64,000 nt of DNA from Nilaparvata lugens (Eukaryota; Arthropoda; Insecta; Hemiptera; Delphacidae), in contig NC_052510.1 of assembly GCF_014356525.2 (NCBI RefSeq), positions 19,077,999 to 19,141,998 of the forward strand, read 5' to 3'. Numbering within the stretch: position 1 is the stretch's first letter; each line of letters starts with the position of its first letter. Below, in pieces: positions 20,868-31,190 of the stretch. The notes below the pieces were generated by a model that was not told the origin of the DNA, searched no databases, and saw only the letters and a list, made by a program, of their open reading frames with translations. The translations under genes were made by a program, and so were the position numbers.

Positions 20868-21949
20868 CATTCAATACAAATGGGAAACTTTTTAAATTGT
20901 TTTTTGTGGGTTTGTTTTTATTTCAATTAGGGATTCAGTTCCAATTTCTACCACTTGAATCATGAGTCAGTCTCTTATCCATTGAATCGGTGCTCTACCT
21001 TTCAGACAATGGCATTTCGATGGCCGTGAACACCACAATATCAAAACAAAGCAACAGCAATTAACAATGATAAACCTAACTATACAAATTTATTGTACTG
21101 TACTATACAGTTTTTAATCTTGAGCTGCTCCTGAGATACTTTCTTATTTACAATAAAATCATTTTTATCAATAATTTTGTCAATAATAATTTAAAATGGG
21201 GCCATGTGGTTGCACTGTCATTACTGTGACGTATTGGCATTTGTTTTGGTGCGTTCTGAAAATGGCAGGAATATGTACTGCAGAGAAGAAGAAGAAGAAA
21301 AGCTTGAAGTGGAATTGTGATAACATTTCGAAATTTTCAAAGGCTTATCAAAACCGCTCTTACACATATATATTTTCCAATCATTTACACACATAAGGTA
21401 CAATACAGATTACACAACTGAATACATGCAAAACAATAACACCAATCATAATAATATACTAAATCAAGAACTGTGATGCAAAATAGTGCGGGGGTGGTAT
21501 TGAAGGGTTTTCCAACTATTGAATAAATATAAAAGGGTTCTATACTGGATATTTTCATTTTATTTCAATTGTTTTCTTTTTTATTTGTTTCAATTAAAAC
21601 AAGACAAAACACCGCTACCTCCCGTAGCACTGTTCAATCACTGTTACCTCCCGTTATTTTTGAGTTCAGTGTTTATGTGCCAGCTCTACATTCCCTTTCA
21701 ATAAGCCCTTACCGGCTACGAGCATCTACTGATATGCACTCTGTCAAAAATCATCGAAATTTAATTCAATTAGGTCACAATTTAACACGTAAATTATAGC
21801 TGCGAACTGTAAAGTCTATTTATAATTGAGTAGGAATTTATTTTGTGAATATGTGTTCAATGATTGCAGAATCAACATGATTACAATAATTTTATTCAAT
21901 CCATTTGAGTTGGATTCCATAATATTTTGATTTCAAATCAGATTATTGA

Positions 21950-22175
21950 ACGAGCGTGAGCGAGTTCTCACTTTTGACTTACTCAAGGCCAAAGTTGTTG
22001 TCCGTCTGTTCTACAATATCTTGAGAAAGATTATTGATCAATCAGCGACACAGCTGAGGCTATTTACGAGCTTCGAGCTATCATACAGACAGTCATTCAT
22101 GCGCAGACACATGACCTCATTCCTTCAGTCATGACAGTCCTTCATGACACATGATTTCAGCTGGTTAATATACAA
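21950..22175 (+). repeat. Dispersed repeat, related to 61497-61760
   Basis: Begins GAACGAGCGTGAGCGAG and ends ACATGATTTCAGCTGGTTAA. The complement of 61497-61760 carries both blocks in the same order, and 19110-19175 has the first block only. No coding content. Class unknown. Confidence 0.55.
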
Positions 22176-22751
22176 CATAATTTACAACTTTTACATCAAC
22201 AAACTGATACGGGTTTGTCACCTTTGATATGAATCTATGTAACGGTTATGCATACTGTCTCCGATTTAATTGAAAGCTGCAATCTATTTTCTTCGTCAAA
22301 CCAATTAATTTTTTGGGAGCAAAGAATTGATAAAAGAAGGCCTTACTAATATTACTGTTATTTTTACAACAATTTGCGATTTTAATACAACGTCCCTATC
22401 CTCCCCGTGTTAAATTGTGGCCTAATTGACGAATTAAATTGGAGAAGATTCCGCAATGGTCGCTGTTTTTAAAATTCGCTTCACCTACGTGCTCAAAGCG
22501 AATAGATGCTAAATAAAAATTGTAACTAAAAATGCTTTGTAAAATTTTTGATATCGACCTTAGTTATTGATGTTTTTTTAAATATCGAAAAATTGATATA
22601 GCTAAAAAATATGTTCATTAAAAAAATTTGTTTGTTGCAAATTGCATGTAGAATCTATGGTCTTAGACTGTTACACCTTTCGTGGGACAATCTGTATATC
22701 TCAAAAAAATAATTTCAACAAAGAAGCAGCTAAGCACCCTGCTAGAATCTC

Positions 22752-23057
22752 ACTGACTAAAGGAAATAAGGTATTTCTTGAAATTGTTTATCAAGAACGT
22801 TCCTGAAATAGAATTTGTTGAACTTTTTCATTTTTTGAATTTCAGGTGAATCTACTGACTAAAGGAAATAAGGTATTTCTTGAAATTGTTTATCAAGTAC
22901 GTTCCTGAAATAGAATTTGTTGAACTTTTTCATTTTTTGAATTTCAGGTGAATCTACTGACTAAAGGAAATAAGGTATTTCTTGAAATTGTTTATGAAGT
23001 ACGTTCCTGAAATAGAATTTGTTGAACTTTTTCATTTTTGAATTTCAGGTGAACTAT
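22752..23057 (+). repeat. Three tandem units of about 102 bp ending in splice acceptors
   Basis: Each unit reads ACTGACTAAAGGAAATAAGG ... TTTTTCATTTTTTGAATTTCAG|GTGAA in separate segments, with AG at 22844-22845, 22946-22947 and 23047-23048. The units differ by only a few bases. All three have a polypyrimidine tract and a CAG. Only the third opens into the exon 5 frame. Splicing to the first or second would read GAA-TCT-ACT-GAC and then TAA. Confidence 0.85.
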
Positions 23058-23695
23058 TGGATTACATGCCTGTGATAACGAACAGCGATGCCAAAAGAAT
23101 CGCGAACATTGCACAGTATCGAGAGGAACTACAAGAAAAGCAAGTGGCAGATGTACTTGGCGGTATTTATTGGAAGCTAGAAGGGACGATACCTGCTGGA
23201 CTCCTTACCTGTGCTGCTCCATCGAAATCGAAATATTCACTTGATGAAGTGAGTGACATTGAAGTGGAAAGAATCATCGCCATATTAAACTCTATTGATA
23301 GAGGCAAAATATTGGCTGGTAAAAATACGGGGAAAACAGCTGCTCAAAATAATCCAAAGGAAAGTAGTAGTTGTCATATGTCAAATCATAGTAGTAGCTC
23401 TCGGAAGTCACAAGAACTGCCACTGACTGAGGACAATGTTCAGAGCCCAGGGAAGAGAGAAACTGACAGGCGTAATAACCTTAGTTCTAAGAAAAAGGCA
23501 GATAACAACAAAAAGCCAGCATACAAGAAAAAGGCTACATACAAGAAAAAGGCAGCATATTTAGAAACATACCATCCAAACTCTGGACGTCCCTTAAGCC
23601 GGAAACCTGTATATATTAGTGATAAAAAGAAGAAGAAAATTTTGGCGAGACATATTAAGGATATCGAAATATTGTCCAAAAAATACGACTTATAG
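23049..23695 (+). CDS. Acidic-repeat gene, terminal coding exon 5
   Basis: Begins with GT, which completes the glycine codon from exon 4, then ELLDYMPVITNSDAKRIANI. About 215 codons follow to a TAG at 23693-23695. After a mixed helical part (about the first 90 residues) comes a serine-rich, low-complexity part and then a lysine-rich tail with three YKKKA-type repeats (KKPAYKKKATYKKKAAY), which may act as a nuclear localisation signal. The last about 25 residues are again helical. The whole protein with both exon 3 copies would be about 530 residues. A weak AATAAA-like signal (AATAATAAAC) lies near 23745. I cannot name the family. Confidence 0.7.
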
Positions 23696-24399
23696 AAGGT
23701 TAATATAAAGAAAATCCATTCCTGGATTTAATTGTAGCGGAGATAAAAATAATAAACTTCTGATATCAGCATCCTAGAATCTAAAAAGATTTCCTTCCTA
23801 CCCAGTACAATATACAGAAACTATACAACTAGTCGAATTATACATAACAAAAATCCTATATTTTCTCATATTTGGATTGCTTATATGTGATAAAATACAT
23901 ATTAAAGTACTATTAAACGTTTGTAATGGTAAAGATGTTGAAAAAAATGTGAAAATAGAAAGTTGAAATTTGACATTCTTTAACATCAAAATTTTCTACC
24001 AATCAGTTTTAAAAAATAATGCAAATATGTGTAACACCAGTTCGCCTCCAAATTGCACATTGGTTAACACTAAATAGACTAGCAAATTAAATGAAAAAAA
24101 TCTGGTGTGGCGCACTCACACAACTCCCCTTGCCGTTATGAAAATTGATCAACTGCCGCTAGTATTCACGCGCATCTCAAGTCTACTATTCAAAGATGTA
24201 AGCCAGCTGGTGACAGGACAATAGCGCTGCAGACACATGAAGTCTGCTATCTCTTCATAGTGAATGATTTAATGAAATCAACACTTGCTAACAGTTTGCA
24301 AATTGAATAATCTTATTTTCTCGAACTTCGAGCTTATTTTCAATTTTAGGTGAAAATGTTACTGAACATTAATTGTAGAGGTTTTCATGCTCAATCTTT

Positions 24400-24735
24400 T
24401 CTTTGAAAACCCCTGTTTTTGACAACATTTTCGCTATTCTAGCCGCCATCTTGAATTGCATTTGATCGAAATAATTTGTGTCGGATCCTAGGGGAAGGAC
24501 CTTAAGTTCCAAAATTTCAAGTCATTCCGTTAATTGGGAGATGAGATATCGTGTACACAGACGCACACACACTCATATATATATACACACACACATACAG
24601 ACCAATTCCCAAAAACCACTTTTTTGGACTCAGGGGACCTTGAAACGTATAGAAATTTGGAAATTGGGGTACATTAATTTTTTTGGAAAGCAAGACTTTC
24701 CTTACCTATGGTAATAGGGCAAGGAAAGTAAAAAT
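24400..24735 (+). repeat. Dispersed repeat with CA-rich microsatellite
   Basis: From about 24430 (GCCGCCATCTTGAA) through an ACACAC/ATATAT stretch at 24560-24600 to the end motif AATAGGGCAAGGAAAGTAAA. The same end motif occurs at about 2778-2797. From memory, such tails are common in planthopper DNA; this is unverified. The class is not clear. Confidence 0.5.
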
Positions 24736-25359
24736 TCTTTATTAGTCGGAGTTAGGATTTAGCAAATATAGCAGAAAACTTATATTATGCTCTCCTAATC
24801 AAACAAAACAAAAACTGGGTTTTGTGAGCATGTTCGTGAAGATGGAAGAGACCCGAAAATTCTGATTGTAGGGTACCTCATTATATCCGAACCAGTTGAT
24901 GCGCCTGTAGGTGTCGCCACTGGGCTGCGTAATCGAGAATGCCGGTTCAAAATGGCGGAAATGTCGTATGAGGAGGATACCGTACCAAGATCACAGAAGA
25001 GGGGGAAAGTATCATCACGTGACCATCCCCAGCTACGATTCGTATTAATTATTTTTGGAGTTAAATAATAGGTCTCATAGGTAATTGAATAGTAGTTGCT
25101 ACCCCAAAAGCTCAATAAATAATTAATTCTAGAGTGAGCAAATGAATGGTAAGCATTTAAAGTTTTAAGATTACAAATGCCCTTTAATTGTTCTTAGATA
25201 GCAAAGACTTTTTTAGGTGAGATGTGAGCTTTCCATGACAAATTTTGCAATTACAATGATCATGGTTACAAATGCAAGTATGCAGGTAAATGGTCTCTGA
25301 ATACCTGTAAGACTAAACAAGATACACCGGTAATTGGTTTTCTGGACATTCATTGAGAG

Positions 25360-25545
25360 CTTATTGCAGGCGAACCATAATGAAAATCATGTTGCATATC
25401 CAACTGGAGATGATCTAATGTGTTTATGTATGCCAGGGCATTATCATCAGCAAAAGCTGCCATCTGACCTCTAGATTCACCCTTGATCGATTCATTGATC
25501 TAGACCAAGAATAAAATGGGCCTAAGGACTAAGCCGTGTGACACT
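25360..25545 (-). pseudogene. LINE reverse transcriptase relic
   Basis: The minus strand reads LVLRPILFLV and, about 25 codons later, AAFADDNALAY. These are the worn GVLGPLLF and FADD catalytic blocks of a non-LTR reverse transcriptase. It is short, has frame damage and is truncated on both sides. Confidence 0.55.
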
Positions 25546-25650
25546 TCATAGTGGATTTACAGCAGGTCACTAGTTACTTTTACAGTCCTAAAAGCTTGCT
25601 TTCTACCCTGTAAAAACGCCACTCCCCTAATGCCCGCCCTCTACAGCTCA

Positions 25651-25828
25651 TAGACAGAAAATAGCCATGATGAACATTTAGCGCCGTTTTTGCGTTAGCT
25701 ACTTTTTTATTGTTTTTGAGGCAAATATAACACGGGATAGTTAGACATCCCTTGCCTTAAAAACAGTAACTAGAGTAGCTAACGAAAAAAACGGCGCTAT
25801 ATGTTTACCATGGCTATTTTTTGTCCCA
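25651..25828. repeat. Hairpin MITE downstream of Dr1
   Basis: The left arm AGACAGAAAATAGCCATG...AGCGCCGTTTTT...CGTTAGCTAC is mirrored on the right, with arms of about 55 bp around a loop of about 70 bp. It lies 117 bp past the Dr1 polyadenylation signal, on the far side of the gene end. Confidence 0.75.
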
Positions 25829-25944
25829 TATCTGATACAGCATTTTATTTTGGTGTAGCAGCAAAACCAACCTTCAGACAATTCAACAAATCCATTCAAT
25901 GTCATCAATCAATGAACAGTAACAACAAGAAGATTGCTTGAACG

Positions 25945-25950
25945 TTTATT
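25945..25950 (-). terminator. Probable Dr1 polyadenylation signal
   Basis: AATAAA on the minus strand, about 45 bp after the Dr1 stop codon at 25996-25994, in an A-T-rich context. Confidence 0.55.
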
Positions 25951-25993
25951 TTATTAGAAAATATAAATAAATTGGAGTTAAGACTAGGCTTGT

Positions 25994-26110
25994 TCAGGAA
26001 TAGTCGTCATCATCATCGTCATCACACGTCTGTTGCATTGCGACCACTTGTGCCTCGGCTTGCAGCTGTTGCCACTCTTGTTGTTCGGCTGCTGCTTGCT
26101 CTTCCCGCGC
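25994..26110 (-). CDS. Dr1: Dr1 (NC2 beta), terminal coding exon
   Basis: Acceptor TTTGTATAG just above 26110, phase 0. It encodes 38 residues, AREEQAAAEQQEWQQLQ ... then a run of seven aspartates and YS, followed by TGA. The glutamine- and alanine-rich segment and the acidic end match the repression region and tail of animal Dr1 proteins. The exon joins in frame to 40346-40183 across a 14.1 kb intron. With the other exons the protein is about 179 residues, close to the 176 of the human protein. Confidence 0.9.
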   Translation of the reverse strand, partial: AREEQAAAEQQEWQQLQAEAQVVAMQQTCDDDDDDDYS

Positions 26111-26385
26111 CTATACAAATACATCATTTTATTCCAACAATTACGAAACATTTCATAGAATAGAATAATAATTATGTAACAAAATATTGAATTAATTCTT
26201 ACTATCTTAGAACTTGTCAGATTAAAGCGCTTCGTAGTCGCTCAATATTATTGTACGATATGGTTTATATTTTTATAACATCAGCTGGTCACACAACTAA
26301 AGTTGTGAGACCAGACCACAACAGGCCACACAACTGTACTTGAACACTGCTGGTCGGATAATCAAGGTAGGAAGATAAAGACTAA

Positions 26386-26609
26386 AGAGCAATAATATCT
26401 TGAGTAGATATCCCATGGTATAGGGCGTTTATTTCGCAACTTGTGTATGAGCTGGTAGTCTCTCATATTGTGCCGCTCATACACTCTCACCCCAACAAAA
26501 CAGTAAAAATCTACAATAATCGATAGTAATCGACTTGAGATAACAGTAAAAGTTGCGACATAAACGCCCTATACCATGGGATATCTACTTACGCTATTGT
26601 TTCTCTATG
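26386..26609. repeat. Palindromic MITE, copy 1, next to the Dr1 terminal exon
   Basis: The core arms TAGATATCCCATGGTATAGG...GCGTTTAT and complement frame an inner region with TCTCATATTGTG. Copy 2 of the same family is at 39816-40092. It lies 275 bp inside the 3' end of the giant Dr1 intron. The outer arm (ATAGAGAAACAATAG) is present on the right and worn on the left. Confidence 0.8.
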
Positions 26610-26752
26610 CTTGTACTTAGAACAATCCAATATAGAATACATTATTCATTTAATACATTATATCGGGGGACCGAGCTAAAAAGTGTAAAAGCCCGACCGA
26701 GTGTAAAAGCATAGAAAATTTGTAACAAAAGATTGAATTATAGTTTATATTT

Positions 26753-26855
26753 ATTTATTCATTTTCTCAGTCGTACAATTATTTTTACAGTTTATGAGGA
26801 GGCACAACAGGCTTATGCCCAAAACTGTCCCTTTTCAAATTTATACTACAGTCCA
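26753..26855 (-). repeat. Possible LINE 3' end
   Basis: On the minus strand, GTTTTGGGCATAAGCCTGTT is followed by GTGCCTCCTC and an A-T-rich end with AATAAATAAATA. I associate such sequence from memory with insect LINE 3' ends. No coding sequence is attached, so the call is weak. Confidence 0.3.
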
Positions 26856-27317
26856 AATCAAAATCTAGGTTAAGCTACTATCACTCATCAAAATAACAAT
26901 TTATTCACACTTCAATAAACAAACACATCATCAATTACAAATAGATATACTATGAATCCAGGGTGTCCACTGAATCAGGCTCAGAAAATTCCTACATTTC
27001 CCGCATATTTCACGTTTTTCCCGGTTTCCCTCGCTGGTTAAAACACATGATTAATATGTAAAAATATAGGTTGGGGGGGGGGTCTGTAGGGTTACTCAGA
27101 AGGAGGGTCAATTTGAAAAAAAATCCTTAAATAACAATATTTCAAAAGTGCACAAGTATGTTTTTCATAAAAATGTAGCACCATTATACGATTATACTGT
27201 ACACTGTATTTCGAATAATATAAAAAAGTCAATTTAGAAGAAAAAACTAAACTCCCTAACCTACCCTTTACCCTTTAAACCGTTGTACTCCGGTAGTCAC
27301 TACCGGTGTATACATTG

Positions 27318-27905
27318 GTGTTTGCAATATATATTGTAGTTCTGATTTTTTAATATATTGTTTGGATACATTAGAGAAGTCTAGAACCAATTTTGCATGC
27401 AAAATTTCCAATATTTTCCGATTGCCACAATTTAAATGTATAATTCAAAATCCCTCTGGGCGTAATTTTAAGCTCTTCAACCTGAGACCAGAAAGCGCAC
27501 AAAATTACGCCCAGAGGGATTTTGAATTATACATTTGAATTGTGGCAATTAGAAGATATTGTTGATTGAAAACTGAAATTCATTTAAATTGATTATTTTG
27601 TTGAAATTTTACTCGTTTTTGTAACTCAGAACACATTAGATATAGAGAGTTCCGGATGATTTCATTGTATTCAGAATTTTATAATATGAAAAAAGGCAAG
27701 AGCAAATTCAACTGTCCGACGACTGAGTGGGAATAAGCTGGAAACTAGAAAATGAACCGAATATACGAGGTGTTTGGGCCATTCTGTATCCATCACAAGG
27801 AAATTTCGCATGCAAAAATTGGTTCTACACTTCTCTTATGTATCCAAGCAATATATTAAAAAATCAGAACTACAATATTATATTAAAAGCACACCCCCTT
27901 TTCAT
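27318..27905. repeat. Large imperfect palindrome with an inner hairpin
   Basis: The outer arms 27318-27410 and 27795-27905 share ATTGTAGTTCTGATTTTTTA, TTGGATACAT and TAGAACCAATTTTGCATGC in inverted order. Inside, 27411-27471 and 27499-27560 form a tighter hairpin around CAAAATCCCTCTGGGCGTAA. A single arm of the outer family is at 11440-11605. It looks like one MITE nested in another. Confidence 0.7.
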
Positions 27906-27941
27906 GTCTATATTGACTGGAGACAGGACTAATATTAAACA

Positions 27942-28500
27942 TCCCCTCCCTCAGAGGAAGGACTTACAAAAAAGGCCAGGAGTGGAACTCACGTAGGTCA
28001 CGAGTTTGTAGGTGGAGAGGCCAAAACTCACCACTGGTCAAAGAAAGGCGGCCATTCAGGCAAAACTTCTTGGGAGAGGTGAGGCTTTCGACCCTGCAAA
28101 GTTTCGGAGGGGCAAAAAGAAAAACCCAAGAGACCAGAGATGGGTGAAACTCCAGGCACAATAGTAGGTCAAGAGGCTGAGCCGAGGGTGACTAGATGCC
28201 CTACAGGCAATTTGGCGACCCCTCCTTCAGCGGAAGGACCTACAAAAAGGCCAGGAGTGGAACTCACTTTGGCCACGAGGACCAATCAGTCTGAAGAGAC
28301 TGCCAAGCATATCACACTGGATTGCGACAAGCAACCAGGTGATGAATGGGATGTCAGCATAGGGAAAAATTCCTGGTTCTTGTAAAGGACACAGGTATTT
28401 GTTTGCCTAACTAACATACTACTTGGGAACACAATAACGTTGACGTGTGGGGTTCTTTGAACCTTTGACTCAGTCTCTTCAAAAAAAAAAAAAAAAAAAA
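27942..28500 (+). mobile_element. Short retroposon, copy B, with poly(A) tail
   Basis: An exact 8 bp duplication ATTAAACA lies at 27934-27941 and 28501-28508. The insert ends in 20 consecutive A at 28481-28500. It carries NQSEETAKHITLDCDKQPGD near 28280-28340, a LINE C-terminal remnant, and matches copies A and C on the other strand. It lacks the CCCCTGTGG start of those copies, so it is 5'-truncated. The long pure poly(A) suggests it is young. It lies in the Dr1 intron. Confidence 0.85.
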
Positions 28501-28700
28501 ATTAAACAGAACATTAAAGGTTCTGAAAAACATAGTGTGATTTGATTCACTATCAATAATTTCTACATCGATAATACCTACACCAGATACGGAACTACAC
28601 CTCAAATGGATATAAAGGTATTCGAACATGCCCAACCGAACCTCGAACAGCGTAGTGAATCGTACAATCCGCCGTGCATCGAGCCGTGTGCAACGAACAT

Positions 28701-28953
28701 AAAGCTGCGTACACATATACGCGCTTCCAACCAGCACCGAGCACGCTCCGCGCTCGTACCACCCTCGTACCGCCTTCGTTCCTCCATCGAACCACGCGCT
28801 CCGCCTAAGCACCCATCATGAACGTTACGGAAGATGTTAGATCTTCTCGCGTTCCCCGGTCGAACCACTGTTGCTCCCCGGTCGTCATCATCAATCGCTC
28901 TGCTGGAGTGACGTTCGGTTGCGGAGCAGAGCGAAAGTCTGTACGCACCTTTT
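28701..28953. repeat. MITE with GTGCGTACAGA termini, copy 1
   Basis: Left end AAGCTGCGTACACATATACG and right end AGTCTGTACGCACC are inverted. The interior is rich in CGCTC blocks and contains TCGAACCACTGTTGCTCCCC. The second copy is at 51544-51774. Open frames across this GC-rich stretch have no recognisable product. Confidence 0.65.
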
Positions 28954-29645
28954 GTCATATGTTTCATAATGTTAACACTCAGCTGTTGAACAACCGCCGC
29001 GCAGTTCTCCGAACCGTTCGTCGTCCCACTAGCCACTCTTTTAACCGTTCTCCACGCCGTTCGCCTAACTTTTCAGCCAATCAGAGCCCTTGATTAAAAT
29101 TCGCCGAACAGCTTGCGGTCCAATTTTGGCTATCCATCACAAAAGGAAAATATGTAAATACTTTTGCTAACATTAATACAGTAAAGGCCTCTTCTCATTT
29201 TATTTAATCTATATTTCGAACAATTCATTGTCATGAATAATAAATTTATAGGAATCGATAAATAATGTTAAATGTAAATAAAATAATTTCTGAAAAATTA
29301 TTGATTGGATAAATTTCAATATTAAAATATTGTTGACCAAGAACTCAGTATCATGAAAATTATTTCCTTTTAAAATTATAATCATTTTGTTATTTTTAAA
29401 CTAATAATTAATTTCATCAACGAACCATAAGTTGACTGGAATAGATTCTGTAATTTCCATATTCTATTTATTTTAATAAATACTACAGCATATACTTACA
29501 AAAAGTGATACCTTTATAAATATTTTCCACATTATATTTTAAGAACATTGATCATTGTTATTTCACGAAAAAGTGGGTATAGTTGTAAAATTTCCCACAA
29601 AAAGTGTCTGGTTTGGTCTATGTTTTGGCAACCCAAAAACTTACT

Positions 29646-31047
29646 TATGGTCTGTGTAAAATAAGTTGAGACTTGGCCCTCCATCCGAAGAAATTACAGG
29701 GTTGCCAAATCGTGAAAAATTGCAACTTCCTCTAATTTCCAATTCAACGTCAGAATTTGATATAGAATATCATCCCCGATATCCTAGTAGTAATAAAAAA
29801 GTTTCAGGGTTGAAGGATTGAAAGGAAATTTAACTTTTATGATAAAATTGGAAACATCGCGAAGATTAGTTTTTCTTTTGAATATCACTTCTCTCAGAAT
29901 CATGTGGCGTCGTAATGCGTAATAATTTTATATCAAATGAACGGAGAGACTGTCTCCTTTCTATTGGTGTCTGGACAATCTTTATCCGACCTATAGTTAT
30001 TTTTTAATTAATGATTATGTTCGTCAATGTCGAGACATTTCGAGCAGAGAACATGAAATTACCGAGATGCTAGAAACTTTTTTGTTTCAAAAGATAAGTA
30101 GGTGGTGAAAGCGAGAAAGTTTCTCAAAAATAATTGAAATAATTTTTTTTATTGTCAAAAGTAGTCGGAAGAAGGTATTTCGGTCTCCAAGGGATTTCAA
30201 TGTTAGGAGAGCGGCTGCATGGTATGCATTGTGTACCAAATTGTATACTAAAGGCTGGCAATTTACAAAATAATTTGACTGAATCATTACAAACGCAAGC
30301 AGCTGATTGCCTCTAGAAAGGTTGTAATGAAACATTGCTTGGATTATTCGAGGCGAGGTGGTCATTTTCACTATTTATGATCATGTGGTTTGAAGTTGCT
30401 GGATTTTTCAATCGTTCTGTATTTTGTTTTTGTTGATCCCAGCTATTGTGATAGCATATGGTGGCACACCATTCAGCTGCTATCCTTGACTTTGAAACTC
30501 CTGAGAGGCCATAATACCTTCTTCCGAGTACGTTTGACAATTGAAAAAATAATTTCAATTATTTTTGAGAAACTTTCTCGCTTTCACCACCTACTTATCT
30601 TATGAAACAAAAAAGTTTCTAACATCTCGAAAATTTCATGTTCTCTGCTCGAAATGTCTCGACATTGACAAACATAATTATTAATTAAAAAATAACTATG
30701 GGTCGGATAAAAATTATCCAGACACCGATAGAAAGGAGACAGTCTCTCCGTTAATTTGATATAAAATTATTACGCATTAGGACGCCCCATGATTCTGAGA
30801 GAAGTGATATTCAAAAGAAAAACAAATCTTCGCGATGTTTCCAATTTTATCATAAAAGTAAAATTTCCTTTCAATCCTTCAACCCTGAAACTTTTTTAGA
30901 ATTACTAGGATATCGGGGATAATATTCTACATACAATTCTGACGTTGAATTGGAAATTTGAGAAAGATGCAATTTTACAGGTATTGGCAACCTTGTAATT
31001 TCTTCGGATGGAGGGTCAAGTCTCAACTTATTTTACACAGACTATAG
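29646..31047. mobile_element. Foldback element with about 560 bp inverted arms
   Basis: The left arm 29646-30210 is the near-complement of 30485-31047. Shared blocks include GTCTGTGTAAAATAAGTTGA, CCATCCGAAGAAATTACA, GGTTGAAGGATTGAAAGGAA and GTGGTGAAAGCGAGAAAG. The loop of about 270 bp is non-coding. The ends are CTATA/GGTCTGTG-like. The class is unclear; the arm length is unusual for a MITE. It lies in the Dr1 intron. Confidence 0.8.
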
Positions 31048-31190
31048 GTGAATAGGACTTTTTTAGGCTCACCAATCTATACTATAATGAAGAGAAGAAC
31101 TGGCTTATATTAGTACAGGATGGGAGTATTATGTTTGACGCATCATCACGTCTGAACTACTGGACTGATTAACGTGAAATCTTGCATATA

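Noticed and set aside
25972..26163. 63-codon plus-strand frame
   Set aside because: It is the complement of the Dr1 terminal exon, which is well supported on the minus strand.
28602..29093. Several overlapping frames on both strands
   Set aside because: They fall in the GC-rich MITE 28701-28953 and its edges; composition explains them.
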